From: Roseibium alexandrii DFL-11
Lineage (GTDB): Bacteria; Pseudomonadota; Alphaproteobacteria; Rhizobiales; Stappiaceae
DNA: 64,000 bases
NCBI RefSeq assembly: GCF_000158095.2
Contig: NZ_CM011002.1
Location: forward strand, 549,541 to 613,540
Reading direction: 5' to 3'
Shown: positions 27,866-37,392 of the stretch, one piece after another
How positions within the stretch are numbered: the first letter of the stretch is position 1
How the letters are laid out: the number at the start of each line of letters is the position of its first letter
Notes under the pieces: generated by a model
What the model saw: only the letters and a program-made list of their open reading frames with translations
What the model was told of the DNA's origin: nothing
Database searches by the model: none
Translations under genes and position numbers: made by a program

Positions 27866-29860
27866 TCAGGCTGCGCGGATGCCATCGAAGAACTGGTCGA
27901 CTTTCGAGCTCAGGGTCTTCGATTGCGCCATCAAGGCTTCGGCCGTGGACAAGACATCGGTGGCGTTGCGTCCGGTCGATTGTGCGCCGCTTGAGACCTG
28001 CGACATGGTCTCTGAAATCGCATCCGTGCCGGACGAGACCTCGTTGACGTTCCGCGAGATCTCGGTGGTCGCCATACTTTGCTGCTCGACGGAAACCGAG
28101 ATGTCTTGTGAAATCTCGGTCATTTCGCCAATCACGCTGGCGATGTCCTTGATCGCCGTTGCCGTTTGATCGGACACCGACTGCATCGCTTGAATTTGCG
28201 TTGCGATTTCCTCGGTCGCCTGCGCTGTCTGGTTCGCGAGCGACTTCACTTCGGACGCGACAACAGCGAAGCCCTTGCCGGCTTCCCCGGCGCGGGCGGC
28301 CTCGATGGTCGCGTTCAAGGCCAGGAGGTTGGTCTGTGCCGCAATGTCGTTGATCAGGCTGACAATCTGGCTGATCCGGTCTGTCGTTGCGACAAGACTT
28401 TGCACCGTCTCATCGGTATTGGCTGCAGCTGTTGACGCCTTGCCGGCGATGCTCGCCTGGTCTTCAACGCGGCGGGCGATTTCCGCAATCGACGAGGTCA
28501 GCTCTTCTGAGGCTGCGGCGACTGAACGCACGTTCGCAGCCGTATCACCCGTTGTCTTTGCGGCCGAGGCAGCATCATCGGAGCTTCTCTCTGATGTTTC
28601 CGCCAGTTCACGGGCCGTGCCTTCGAGCTCGCCGGTTGCATGGGCAACGGTTTCCAATACACCGCGGATTTCGTGGTTGAAGTCGTTGAGGAGGCGGTCG
28701 ACCGTTTCTGCGCGGTTTTGCTTGGCCAGCTGTTCGGATGCCTGTTCCTCTTCCAGGTGGCGCTGGGCCTTGCCGTTTGTCTTGAAGACTTCCACGGCAT
28801 TGGCGATCGACCCGATTTCGTCGCGGCGTTCAACGCCCGGGACCGGACAATCAAGATCACCGCCGGCAATTTCGCTCATTGCCCGTGTGACTGATGCCAA
28901 AGGCCGTGCGAGCAGCGTTTGGAAGAGCGAGCCGAGGATCACCAGCATCAGGACCGTCGCGATTGCGGTGGCAATGAAAGCCGAATTGCGAAGGCTCGCC
29001 AAGCTGGCATAGGCTGCATTCCGGTCAAGGGACAGGCCGATCTGCCAGTCAACCGGCAGGCCTTCGATTGGAACAAATTGGATGATGCGGTCGCCAAACT
29101 GCGTAGATGCATACTGTGTGTCGCTGGAGACAGAGACAGGGTCGTTCGGAAACAAGTCTGAGAGCGGTTTGGATACCAGTTCATTCTCAGGGTGTATGAG
29201 GATGGTTCCTTGCGAATTTGCCACAAACACATAGCCGTTTCCGCCGAGGTCAGACGCAGAGAGCATTTTTGCGATCTCGGTAATGTCAAAGTCACCGCCG
29301 ACCACTCCAGACAACGTGCCACCCGATTTCACAGGTGTTGCGGCTGTCACGATCAGGCGATCGGTAGATGCATCCTGATACGGTGCGGTGATCGTTGGGC
29401 CGTTTGCCACAATGGCGTCCTTGTACCAGGGGCGGACGCGAGGATCATACCCCTCCGGCAAGTCGGTTTCCGGCCAGATCGTGAATTTTCCGTCTTCCTG
29501 TGCGCCGAAATAGGTGCCATCGAAGTTAGACGTCAAAGTCGGCAGATCAAAGAAATCAGCGCCGAGGCTTTCTTGCCGGGCAACGCCCTCTGCAGCGGAA
29601 GTAATCAGCATCAGGCGGGCCTGGAACCAATTGCGGACCGAGTTGGCTTCCGCAAAACCGACCCCAGTCATGTAGTCCCGGATCTCTTCCGACTTCGCCG
29701 AGCGTTGCAAAGTGTCGTTGAAGAGGCCGAAACCAGCAAAGATGGCGATGATCACTGCTGCTGCGGCTAGCAGGATCTTGGTGATGATGCTCTTGGCAGC
29801 ATGTTTTGTGGACGCTTGTGTCACAGCCGATGTCCCAGATGTGTTGAGTTGGTCGGACAC
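27866..29860 (-). CDS. Methyl-accepting chemotaxis protein, dCache sensor
   Basis: A 664-residue transmembrane chemoreceptor. Helix 1 is at about residues 25-48, then a periplasmic dCache domain (about 50-280, with [21 protein letters not shown] and the GGDFDIT block), helix 2 (about 285-310), HAMP (about 310-365), and a signalling domain with the hairpin tip [23 protein letters not shown]. The dCache YDPRxRPWYK pattern is common to amino-acid and organic-acid sensors; the ligand is not assigned. No CheR/CheB-binding C-terminal pentapeptide. GTG start. Confidence 0.9.
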   Translation of the reverse strand: MSDQLNTSGTSAVTQASTKHAAKSIITKILLAAAAVIIAIFAGFGLFNDTLQRSAKSEEIRDYMTGVGFAEANSVRNWFQARLMLITSAAEGVARQESLGADFFDLPTLTSNFDGTYFGAQEDGKFTIWPETDLPEGYDPRVRPWYKDAIVANGPTITAPYQDASTDRLIVTAATPVKSGGTLSGVVGGDFDITEIAKMLSASDLGGNGYVFVANSQGTILIHPENELVSKPLSDLFPNDPVSVSSDTQYASTQFGDRIIQFVPIEGLPVDWQIGLSLDRNAAYASLASLRNSAFIATAIATVLMLVILGSLFQTLLARPLASVTRAMSEIAGGDLDCPVPGVERRDEIGSIANAVEVFKTNGKAQRHLEEEQASEQLAKQNRAETVDRLLNDFNHEIRGVLETVAHATGELEGTARELAETSERSSDDAASAAKTTGDTAANVRSVAAASEELTSSIAEIARRVEDQASIAGKASTAAANTDETVQSLVATTDRISQIVSLINDIAAQTNLLALNATIEAARAGEAGKGFAVVASEVKSLANQTAQATEEIATQIQAMQSVSDQTATAIKDIASVIGEMTEISQDISVSVEQQSMATTEISRNVNEVSSGTDAISETMSQVSSGAQSTGRNATDVLSTAEALMAQSKTLSSKVDQFFDGIRAA

Positions 29861-30035
29861 TGCCTGTTTTCGATAAATAAAGACTAAATCTCGATGTGTG
29901 TGACACGTAATAGCGTCAGATATCTGAGAAAACCTAAATTATAGTTGTTATTAATTACAATGTAATTTTAATGATTTTGTTGTTGGTTTGACTTTGCTTG
30001 TTTTTTGAGAGGTCACCAATGAAATCGCCGGGCAC

Positions 30036-30743
30036 TTAAGACGTGGTCGTCGGCCCGAAGATCTTCTCAAACTCTGCCCTGAGAACACTGTCGTTCTCCG
30101 CCATCGTCACCGGGATGCCCAGATTCACAAGGCTCGTGACCCCATGTTCGCTGACGCCGCAGGGGATGATCCCGGAGAAATGATCCAGCTCTGGTTCCAC
30201 GTTGAAGCTGATGCCGTGAAATGTCACCCATTTGCGCATGCGAATTCCGATCGCAGCAATCTTGTCTTCGACATTTGTGCCGCGGTCCGGCCGGCGCACC
30301 CAGACGCCGACCCGGTCTTCCCGGCGTTCGCCGCGGATGTGATAGTGCCAGAGCGTGTTGATGAGCCAGGCCTCAAGAGCGGACACAAAGGCGCGCACAT
30401 CCTGTTTGCGGCGTTTTAGGTCCAGCATGACGTAGGCGACACGTTGGCCCGGGCCGTGATAGGTGTGCTGGCCACCGCGGCCGGTGCGGTAGACCGGAAA
30501 CCGGTCAGGTGTGATCAGGTCCTGGTCGTCGGCTCTTGGGCCGGCGGTATAAATCGGTGGATGCTCCAGTAGCCAGACCTGCTCATTTGCCTCGCCCGCG
30601 ATGATTCGCTTGACCCGTTCGTCCATTTCCTGAGAAGCCGCTTCATAGTCGACCAAGTCGTCGGAGATGTGCCATTCGACCGGTGCTGAGCCGGTTTCCG
30701 GCAGAAAGCTGAAGTTCAGAGCGTCGCGGAGGTCAGGTGACAT
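30036..30743 (-). CDS. lipB: Octanoyltransferase LipB
   Basis: A 235-residue enzyme that transfers octanoyl from acyl carrier protein to lipoyl domains. Seen are [36 protein letters not shown], the catalytic Lys in DKIAAIGIR and the catalytic Cys in GIIPCGV. The extra N-terminal 20 residues are usual in alphaproteobacteria. Divergent from the FliN-like gene. Confidence 0.93.
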   Translation of the reverse strand: MSPDLRDALNFSFLPETGSAPVEWHISDDLVDYEAASQEMDERVKRIIAGEANEQVWLLEHPPIYTAGPRADDQDLITPDRFPVYRTGRGGQHTYHGPGQRVAYVMLDLKRRKQDVRAFVSALEAWLINTLWHYHIRGERREDRVGVWVRRPDRGTNVEDKIAAIGIRMRKWVTFHGISFNVEPELDHFSGIIPCGVSEHGVTSLVNLGIPVTMAENDSVLRAEFEKIFGPTTTS

Positions 30744-30839
30744 GTGGATGACACTTCTTTGTTTTTTGAGCAGGCTGCCGATCCCGTGGTAGGATCAGCG
30801 CTGGCGGATGTTCGCCCTATTTAAGGACTAAGGCGTGTT

Positions 30840-31106
30840 ATGGCCACCTTTGATGAAATCAATGTCGATATCTCAGTCGTGCTCGGCGAAAACCATATGC
30901 CGGTGCACCAGCTGCTGCGCATGGGCCGCGGGGCGGTGATCGATCTTGATGTGGATGAAGATGACGACGTCAAGATCTACGCCAACAACACGCTCGTGGC
31001 AAAAGGGCAGGTGGTACTGCTTGGTGAACGCATTGGCATTTCGATTACCGAAGTCCTGATGCGGCCGCCGGAAACCCGCCCGATGCGAACAGAAGGGCCG
31101 CTTTAA
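30840..31106 (+). CDS. Stand-alone SpoA-domain protein (FliM/FliN family)
   Basis: An 88-residue protein consisting of one SpoA domain, with VDISVVLGENHMPVHQLLRM, GAVIDLDVDEDDDV, and ANNTLVAKGQVVLLGERIGI, the standard FliN C-terminal pattern. It lacks the N-terminal part of full-length FliN. It sits next to lipB rather than in a flagellar cluster, so it may be a second, isolated FliN-like part of the flagellar C-ring. A terminator overlaps its stop. Confidence 0.85.
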   Translation: MATFDEINVDISVVLGENHMPVHQLLRMGRGAVIDLDVDEDDDVKIYANNTLVAKGQVVLLGERIGISITEVLMRPPETRPMRTEGPL

Positions 31107-31120
31107 TCCGGCCCTTTTAA
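31093..31120 (+). terminator. Intrinsic terminator of the FliN-like gene
   Basis: Eight-base stem (AAGGGCCG / CGGCCCTT) with an 8-base loop that contains the stop codon, followed by TTTTAAAAAAG. Confidence 0.75.
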
Positions 31121-31225
31121 AAAAGTTAGGCGCCTGTGAATTATTGCAAGTTCGGCTCTTGCGCCTCCCAAAACCTTTTGCTACATGGGGCGCCTCGACG
31201 CGGTCAGCGCCGGGGAAATGAATAA

Positions 31226-31312
31226 GCGGTCGTGGCGGAATTGGTAGACGCGCAGCGTTGAGGTCGCTGTGGGCTAACCCCCGTGGAAGTTCGAGTCTTC
31301 TCGACCGCACCA
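31226..31312 (+). tRNA. tRNA-Leu (anticodon GAG)
   Basis: 87 bases including an encoded CCA. The acceptor stem is GCGGTCG pairing with CGACCGC, then discriminator A. The anticodon stem CAGCG / CGCTG flanks the loop TTGAGGT, giving anticodon GAG. A long variable arm (GTGGGCTAACCCCCGT) marks a class II tRNA, and the T loop is TTCGAGT. It reads CUC/CUU codons. The recombinase gene that follows suggests this tRNA is the integration site of the downstream element. Confidence 0.95.
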
Positions 31313-31347
31313 TCAATCACACTACCAAGTGATTGAGATCATAAAGG

Positions 31348-31371
31348 AACCGGCCTCTGGCCGGTTTTTTT
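31348..31371 (+). terminator. Intrinsic terminator after tRNA-Leu
   Basis: Eight-base stem (AACCGGCC / GGCCGGTT) with a TCT loop and a T-run (TTTTTT). It separates the tRNA from the recombinase gene. Confidence 0.85.
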
Positions 31372-31443
31372 ATTTGTGAAAATGCGGATTTTACCCCACA
31401 ATTTACCCCAGTTTTTACCCCACATGCGTGTAAGGATGATGCG

Positions 31444-32928
31444 GTGGGTAACGACGACCGGTTCTTGAAGTGCCATCGGTCCGGCACATGGTATTACCGG
31501 CGGCAGGTGCCGCTGGACGTGCAGGATCTGGTCGGCCGGTCATCCCTTGAAGTCTCACTGAAAACCAAACTTCTGGACGTTGCGCGGCTGCGCCGCGATG
31601 CCATGGAGGAGGCGGACACGCTGTTCTGGGCCTCGCTGCTCGGCGGCGGAGCCGCAGCCGCCGACCCGGCAACGGCCCGGTATCGGGCCGCGCAAAAGCG
31701 GGCGCTTGCCCTCGGCTTTGTCTGGAAATCTTCCAGCGATCTTTTAAACCACGCCCCGCTCGACGATCTGATCGCCCGGCTCGATGTCCTGAAGGGCCGG
31801 CCGGACCTGGAGCGCAAGAGCGATGCGGAGGCGCTTCTTGGAACGGCGCCGCGGCCCGACGTGCCGGTCTCCAAGGTGCTGGAGATTTACTTGACCGAAA
31901 TTGCCCCCGACGCCCTGAAAGGCAAAAGCCCGGCGCAGATCGCGGCCTATAAAAAGGTGAAGACCCGGGCGGTTGCCAATTTCATCAAGGTGGTGGGCGA
32001 TAAGCCGGTCGACGCAGTCACCCGGGCCGATGCGCTGGCGTTTTTCGACTGGTGGCAGACGCGGGTTACAGGCGCAAACCTGGCCACGAGCGCAAACCTG
32101 GCCACGGGCGCTGATGCTTGTACGGGCACTGGCGCTGGTGGACGGCACAAACGCAAACGCGGCGCGCCGTCAAAACCCCTGTCGGGCAATTCGGCCAACC
32201 GGGATGTCGGCAACATGCGGCGGCTGTTTCAGGCCTATTATCAAAGGATCGGCGAAGAGGGGCGGGACAACCCGTTCCGGAACCTGTCCTTCCGGGACCC
32301 CAAGGCCTTGAAACAGGACGTGCCGCCATTCCCGGCGCACTGGATCCGCGACCGTTTGCTGGCCCCCGGTGCCTTTGACGGGCTCAACCGGGAGGCCGCA
32401 CTCTTGTTCCTGGCGCTGGTTGAAACCGGATGCCGGCCATCGGAACTTTGCAACATCACCGCCGATCAGATCCATCTGGAGGGCGCGGTGCCGTTCATCG
32501 AAATCCGCTTCCGCGCGGACCGGGCGATCAAGACAGACTCCAGCGTGCGCCAGATCCCGCTTGTCGGCGTGTCGCTGGCAGCTTTCCTGAAAGCTCCGGA
32601 CGGGTTTCCGCGCTACCGCGACAAGGAAACGAATTTTTCCGCGATCGGCATGCGGCACTTGCGGCGCGCCGGTCTGCTGCCGTCGGAGCATCACCGGATC
32701 TATTCGCTGCGCCATGCCTTTGAAACCCGCATGAAGGAAGCCGGGCTCGATTATGAGCTGCGCTGCCTGTTGATGGGACATGCGCTCAGCCGGCCGGACT
32801 ACGGCGACGGCGGCTCGCTTTCATGGCGCCAATCGGAGTTGCAGAAAATCGAGCTGCCCTTCTCAGAAACGCTGATCGACGCCCTCGCGTCCCGGCCGCA
32901 GCGCAGACCCAAACGAAAGGTGAGGTAA
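31444..32928 (+). CDS. Tyrosine recombinase (phage/island integrase)
   Basis: A 494-residue tyrosine recombinase. The N-terminal arm region begins RSGTWYYRRQVPLDVQDLVG, as in DUF6538-type integrases. A SAM-like core-binding domain lies at about residues 140-285. The catalytic domain has Arg331 (GCRPSEL), a Lys near 363, Arg423/His424 (IYSLRHAFETRM, with Tyr in place of the first His), His446 (LMGHALS) and the nucleophile probably Tyr453. The active site looks complete. A GTG start at 31444 has AAGGATG upstream. It lies about 130 bp after tRNA-Leu, as expected for an integrase at the left end of an element. A 36-bp direct repeat expands the linker near residue 210-222. Confidence 0.9.
   Translation: MGNDDRFLKCHRSGTWYYRRQVPLDVQDLVGRSSLEVSLKTKLLDVARLRRDAMEEADTLFWASLLGGGAAAADPATARYRAAQKRALALGFVWKSSSDLLNHAPLDDLIARLDVLKGRPDLERKSDAEALLGTAPRPDVPVSKVLEIYLTEIAPDALKGKSPAQIAAYKKVKTRAVANFIKVVGDKPVDAVTRADALAFFDWWQTRVTGANLATSANLATGADACTGTGAGGRHKRKRGAPSKPLSGNSANRDVGNMRRLFQAYYQRIGEEGRDNPFRNLSFRDPKALKQDVPPFPAHWIRDRLLAPGAFDGLNREAALLFLALVETGCRPSELCNITADQIHLEGAVPFIEIRFRADRAIKTDSSVRQIPLVGVSLAAFLKAPDGFPRYRDKETNFSAIGMRHLRRAGLLPSEHHRIYSLRHAFETRMKEAGLDYELRCLLMGHALSRPDYGDGGSLSWRQSELQKIELPFSETLIDALASRPQRRPKRKVR
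32072..32107 (+). repeat. 18-bp tandem duplication inside integrase gene
   Basis: Two adjacent 18-bp units (GCGCAAACCTGGCCACGA and GCGCAAACCTGGCCACGG) encoding ANLATS/ANLATG, in frame. They sit between the core-binding and catalytic regions in a low-complexity Thr/Gly/Ala stretch. Confidence 0.9.
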
Positions 32929-33131
32929 TGAGCGGATATCAAACCGGACCCGAAACCAGTACCGCGCTTCAGCTGTTTGCGGCTGAAGTGTTCAAACGGG
33001 ATCCGGACGTGTGCGCGGCCGCGCTGCAGGCCGCCCGGGACCTCCTGACCGCCCAGAAACGGCCCTGGTATGCACGCTCAAAGAGGCCCGAGCTTGAGGC
33101 GCTTGAGGCCGCCAAGGGCTCGTTGGCCTGA
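32928..33131 (+). CDS. Small protein coupled to the integrase (67 aa)
   Basis: Begins at the ATG that overlaps the integrase stop (TAATG), with GGTGAGG just upstream, so it is translationally coupled. The 67-residue product (MSGYQTGPETSTALQLFAAE at its start) is predicted helical and Ala-rich, with a basic RPWYARSKRPELEALEAAK end. It could be an excisionase or accessory recombination factor by position, but no helix-turn-helix is clear. A 22-codon frame (MKLLGETDPEKLKPIDRDRT...) begins at its stop codon and may be a remnant. Confidence 0.6.
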   Translation: MSGYQTGPETSTALQLFAAEVFKRDPDVCAAALQAARDLLTAQKRPWYARSKRPELEALEAAKGSLA

Positions 33132-33665
33132 TGAAGCTGCTCGGGGAGACCGATCCTGAGAAACTGAAACCGATCGACCGGGACCGGACCGTCCTTTGAC
33201 ACTGCGGGCCACTTGTTCAAGACGGCCAGTGCCGGTGCATATTAAGGATATGATATGGGCGCGTGCCAGCTTCCGGTCGTCGTCCTTTCAGTACCCGCCC
33301 ATGTTTTACTGGCTGCGGATGGCTGCAGGGCTCTGTTTCCTTTCCTGTTAAAGGATGTGCGGCAGCCGTGGCCTTGATGCGCCATCCACCTTGCAATCCG
33401 ACGCGCCGGTGACGGCTTCTTTGCAGACCTTTTGTTGTCTCATGCCATGCCAGGTGGCGCGGTCTCACCGTGCCTGGTGGCGGGGCGCGTTTCGGGGAAC
33501 GCTTGGGAAAAAATCCTTTCTTAACGCGGAGGCAGCAGACTTGCGCCAAGCGCAACGAGGACAGCGGCACCGATGTCCTTGTGCCGCGCAGCTTGGTGCC
33601 GGTGGCCAGGGGCGGACCCCGATCTGACGTTAGCGCCAGCGACACAGGACGAAGGAAACCAGAAC
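33132..33665. other. Intergenic region, about 530 bp, no gene called
   Basis: Apart from the 22-codon frame at its left end I see nothing supportable. Open frames on the minus strand (33217-33645) are Arg/Pro rich with no recognisable features. It probably contains the promoter of the GGDEF gene. Confidence 0.4.
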
Positions 33666-34598
33666 GTGACGTGGATGTGTGATCAGGTCTTGGAAAACAT
33701 CAAACGCCACGGGCTGGAGTGTGATCCGAAAGCCTTTCACGTGCTCTTCCTTGGTTTGACCGAACCGGAGACCGACATCGCCCGGGAGCTGCGCCGGCTC
33801 GAGGGCGCCGGTGCGCCGTTGACCGCGCGCACCGTCGCGTTTTTGTATGAGACCTACATCCAGGGCAGCGTGGAGGCTGATCGTCACAAATCCGTGGTGC
33901 ACAGCTCCCAGGCCCGGACACGGGCGATTTCCCAATCGGCCAGGACTTCCAGCGATTTGATCACGCATCTGATGACTTGCGCGGAGGCCCAGCCGGACGA
34001 CACTGCACTGCGGCACACCACCTTGCAGTTGCGGTCGGAGCTTGAGCAGCATCTCGGCAACATTCTGGCCCAAGCGGACGCTCTGGATGGCGAGTTGCGC
34101 GCCTATCAGGCCGAGCTTTTTACCGATGCGCTCACCGGTGTGCCCAACCGGCGGTTTCTGGAAGCCGAGCTGCCGGCGCGGTTGAGCGCGGCGGACCTGT
34201 CCCTGCACATTGCGCTCATTGACATCGACCACTTCAAGAAAATCAACGACGCACATGGTCATGTAATCGGGGACCACGCCATTCGCGTTGTCGCCCGCCT
34301 CATACAGACCCATTTGCGTCCGCAAGACGTTCTGTGCCGATATGGCGGCGAGGAATTCTGCGTCCTGTTTTACAACACGGAGCCGGCCGAGTGCCTGTCT
34401 CTTTTGGAAACCATCCGATCGGATATTTCCCGCCGGACGATCTATCACAACCGGACCGGTCAATCCTTTGGTCCGATGACCATCTCTGCGGGCCTTGCCC
34501 AAAGCCAGCCGGGCGATGATTTGGAAACGGCCCTGCAAAGGGCCGATGCCCAAATGTATGCCGCCAAGTCAACCGGCCGCAACCGCATCAGCGCCTGA
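33666..34598 (+). CDS. Diguanylate cyclase, helical N-terminal domain + GGDEF
   Basis: 310 residues from GTG 33666 (GAAGGA upstream; ATG 33675 is an alternative). The first ~145 residues are helical and of unknown function, with no membrane segment. The GGDEF domain starts at FTDALTGVPNRRFLEAELP. The active-site motif is GGEEF (residues 227-231), and an RPQD inhibitory site sits five residues before it, so the enzyme should be active and product-inhibited. It makes c-di-GMP from two GTP. It is the first sensory gene after the integrase. Confidence 0.88.
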   Translation: MTWMCDQVLENIKRHGLECDPKAFHVLFLGLTEPETDIARELRRLEGAGAPLTARTVAFLYETYIQGSVEADRHKSVVHSSQARTRAISQSARTSSDLITHLMTCAEAQPDDTALRHTTLQLRSELEQHLGNILAQADALDGELRAYQAELFTDALTGVPNRRFLEAELPARLSAADLSLHIALIDIDHFKKINDAHGHVIGDHAIRVVARLIQTHLRPQDVLCRYGGEEFCVLFYNTEPAECLSLLETIRSDISRRTIYHNRTGQSFGPMTISAGLAQSQPGDDLETALQRADAQMYAAKSTGRNRISA

Positions 34599-34652
34599 GT
34601 TGAGTGCCAACCGGCGACCTGGGCCGGTCAGCTTATCGGTGTACCAGGTCGC

Positions 34653-34704
34653 CGTATCTGATCGTCGTATCTGATCGTCTTATCTGGCTGTCGTACTGGT
34701 CGGC
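34653..34704 (+). repeat. 13-bp imperfect tandem repeat, four units
   Basis: Two identical units (CGTATCTGATCGT, 34653-34678) are followed by two diverged ones (CTTATCTGGCTGT, CGTACTGGTCGGC). It lies in the non-coding gap after the GGDEF gene. Confidence 0.75.
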
Positions 34705-34846
34705 GTCCCAAGCCGGTGCACCAGCCGTCCCGCGATCGGGCGCCGGCATCGAGTTCGACACCGCCATTGCCGAGGATCATGTCCTGCTGGCCGCTTGAGG
34801 TGCTATCGCGCCAGGATGCACGTTCGTTTCAGATGGCCGGGCATCC

Positions 34847-35152
34847 TCAGGCGCGCAAGTCGCGCAGGTTTTCCAACTCAGCCAGGAGGACGATCAGGTC
34901 CTCGGAAACGGCCATCAGGGCCGTGCGTTCCGCCTGCGCAGTCAGGTCCTCGATGGACGCGCCTTCAAGGTGGGTGTGCACCTCTTCCAAAGCGTCGGCA
35001 AGCCGGGCAAGGGCCGGGTGGCCTTCCCGGCCAAGAGAGCGGCATTCGTCGATGAGGTCTTCGAGCAAAAAATCGGCCTCCACCTCATAAAGGCTGAGGC
35101 CGTCCGGGGCGGCGTGCGGCGCAGACCGGCCGGACGTGTGATGCTCTTCCAT
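34847..35152 (-). CDS. Hypothetical acidic helical protein, 101 aa
   Basis: Not recognised. The protein is acidic and nearly all helical (LLEDLIDECRSLGREGH, ALEEVHTHLEGASIEDL, LIVLLAELENLRDL), probably coiled or a helical bundle, with no signal peptide. GGAGTG lies eight bases before the ATG, supporting translation. It stands alone between two diguanylate cyclase genes. Confidence 0.6.
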   Translation of the reverse strand: MEEHHTSGRSAPHAAPDGLSLYEVEADFLLEDLIDECRSLGREGHPALARLADALEEVHTHLEGASIEDLTAQAERTALMAVSEDLIVLLAELENLRDLRA

Positions 35153-35393
35153 CGACTGTCACTCCAAGTTGACAGTTCAGATCTACCGCGATCGCTCGAA
35201 CATGTGTATCCGCCTTTCGCGGTACGCAAAGCCTGCAGGGGTTTATCCGGTACGACCGTACGGGTCCTTGCTTTATTTTCGCACGCAAGGCCCATAAAAT
35301 GGGTGCGATCTGGCCATGCGTGACGGGACAATTGCGGTGTGGGTTCCCAACGATGAGGCGCTCTGCTCGTGTTTTTGCGGGTATCAATAAGAG

Positions 35394-37025
35394 TCAGGCA
35401 CTTTTGGGTTTCAGCACCAAGACATCGTCATTGGACAGTTTTTGATAGACTGTCACCCTGTTGCGTCCCGAAGCCTTGGATTGATAAAGGGCCTTGTCGG
35501 CCTGAGACAACCATGTTCTAGCGTCAATGCGCTCGGAAATGGCCGACAATCCGATGCTTACGGTAAATGTGAGTCCGGAAAGCGGTCCGGTTTCCGAAAA
35601 CCTGATTGCGGCCACTGCTGTCCGCAGCCGTTCTGCGAAGACGGTCGCGTCTTCAGCGCTTGTATGCGGCAACAAAATGGCGAACTCCTCTCCACCAATT
35701 CGCCCAACAACATCGACTTTGCGAACCGTTTCCTGACACAGGGATGCAAAGGCTTTGAGGACCTCATCACCTGCTGCATGGCCCCTTGTGTCATTGATGA
35801 TTTTGAACTTATCGAGATCAAGCATCAAAAACGATGCAGGGTGCGGGTGCCGGTCAAGCTCGTTCAAGAGCTGATCCAGCCGGTCGAAGAAAGCCCGTCT
35901 GTTGGCAAGCCCCGTCAAGGCGTCTTGCCGTGCCAGTGCATCGAGTTGCCGGTTCGCCTGTTCAAGTTTCCCGTGAGCCAGTTTCAGACGAACTTTTGAT
36001 CTCTCCTCAAAAAACATGAAGACCAGAACCAGCGCGAAGACGGAGGTGAGGCTGATTGGGATAAGATACAGCAGCGGGTCCTTGAGTCCGTTTACATAAG
36101 CTTGAGAAGCAACGAGTGTGATTGTCCACGTATTGCCGTAGAGTGCTGTTTCTATTGTTCTTTCAAAACTTGTGGGAGCGTCTGTTGCCGTAAGTATGCC
36201 GGCGGAATGGTTCGAACGGCCATATATTTCAGCGCCAATCCCGTCCTTTACGAGCTCCTCCAAGGCTGGCTCCAGAAGCAGTTGCACCGAATAAACGCCG
36301 GCGAAGTAACCCAGGATCTTTTCGTGCCGGGCCGTTTTGCTCTCCGGAACAATACCTGACTGATAGACAGGGAGTGTGATGGCAAAACCAAGCGGGGAAG
36401 CCGTGTCATCGGGACCCAAAACGATGGGAAAGAAACCAGAGGATTGCGCAACGCCTTTGTCCCGCGCATGCAGTTTTGAGGCCATACGTTCCGGCGACCA
36501 GGCAAGGTCGAGGCCAAGCGTGTTGATCTCGTTATCATCCGGATAGCGTGCGCTCATCAGATAAACAGGGACATGCTCAGCTCTGCTTTGGGCCACGACA
36601 GGCGTGCCAGTATCTGACGGTTCCCAGAGCTGAAAATTCGGGAGACCGTTTTCGCGTGCCTTGCGTTCAAACTCTGCTCGATCCGACGCCTTGACGATGG
36701 GTTGCCATTCCATGATCAAGAGACCAGGGTCGGCCTCAAAGTAATGATCTGTCAGAGCATTAAATTGCGAATAAGTGACCCCGTGCATATAGGTGATCAA
36801 GCCAGAGGCCGCGTGCAGGTTTTCGACCGAGAAACGCAGAATTTCAGCTGTTCTGTTCGCTAATTCCGATGCGCGGGTTTCCAACTCAAGGTTTACCCGC
36901 GCTTCCCTTTCGCCGTCGATAAACCTGAACGACAGAACCATTAAAACCACATATACGATGGTCAGACCGAGGGCTGCCTTTTTAAGTTTTGATGCGTTTA
37001 AGGCAGTTCGGTTCAGGTGATCCAT
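35394..37025 (-). CDS. CHASE-domain diguanylate cyclase
   Basis: A 543-residue membrane protein: helix 1 (about residues 17-37), periplasmic CHASE sensor (about 60-300, with HGVTYSQFNAL and LLIMEWQPIV), helix 2 (about 315-340), a coiled-coil linker and a GGDEF domain with ALTGLANRRAFF. The active-site motif is GGEEF with an RKVD inhibitory site five residues upstream, so it is likely active. CHASE domains bind small extracellular ligands such as cytokinins or peptides; the ligand here is unknown. Confidence 0.9.
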   Translation of the reverse strand: MDHLNRTALNASKLKKAALGLTIVYVVLMVLSFRFIDGEREARVNLELETRASELANRTAEILRFSVENLHAASGLITYMHGVTYSQFNALTDHYFEADPGLLIMEWQPIVKASDRAEFERKARENGLPNFQLWEPSDTGTPVVAQSRAEHVPVYLMSARYPDDNEINTLGLDLAWSPERMASKLHARDKGVAQSSGFFPIVLGPDDTASPLGFAITLPVYQSGIVPESKTARHEKILGYFAGVYSVQLLLEPALEELVKDGIGAEIYGRSNHSAGILTATDAPTSFERTIETALYGNTWTITLVASQAYVNGLKDPLLYLIPISLTSVFALVLVFMFFEERSKVRLKLAHGKLEQANRQLDALARQDALTGLANRRAFFDRLDQLLNELDRHPHPASFLMLDLDKFKIINDTRGHAAGDEVLKAFASLCQETVRKVDVVGRIGGEEFAILLPHTSAEDATVFAERLRTAVAAIRFSETGPLSGLTFTVSIGLSAISERIDARTWLSQADKALYQSKASGRNRVTVYQKLSNDDVLVLKPKSA

Positions 37026-37125
37026 CAGTCATGGTCCGCAAGCACTCAGTCACAATCCGAACCAATCAGAGCCATAATTTGTTGAAACATTCGTTAAATT
37101 GAAATTTTGGTCGAACAGGCTTTTG

Positions 37126-37284
37126 TCACAAGTTTTGAGGATTTTCCGTCCGCACTTGGTACCCGCTTGTCAGCCGCTCCAAGTTGGCAAGCTCGTTTGT
37201 GTCCAAGTCAACTGGCAGGCGACGGTTGGCAGTTTTAGAAATGTAGAGGTCTTCTTCAAGACTGATCCGGATGTGTAGTCTCAT
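37126..37284 (-). CDS. Possible small protein, 52 aa
   Basis: A short ATG frame gives MRLHIRISLEEDLYISKTAN, then RRLPVDLDTNELANLERLTS and an 11-residue tail. It is soluble and acidic with an LDTNELANLERL helix. The composition resembles a real protein rather than antisense noise, but the ribosome-binding site (GGAATT) is weak and I recognise no family. It lies in the 367-bp gap between the CHASE-GGDEF gene and the solute-binding protein gene, both on the same strand. Confidence 0.35.
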   Translation of the reverse strand: MRLHIRISLEEDLYISKTANRRLPVDLDTNELANLERLTSGYQVRTENPQNL

Positions 37285-37392
37285 TAATTCCGTTGCGTGC
37301 CATGTGTTTACTACACGCCCTGCAACACAATCATCATCGTATCATGCGACACGGGACCTTCGGAGGGCGCCTTCCCCAAGTAGAGCGTCCTT

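Noticed and set aside
33217..33645. Minus-strand open frame of 142 codons after the integrase
   Set aside because: Arg/Pro-rich, no ribosome site or motif; likely chance.
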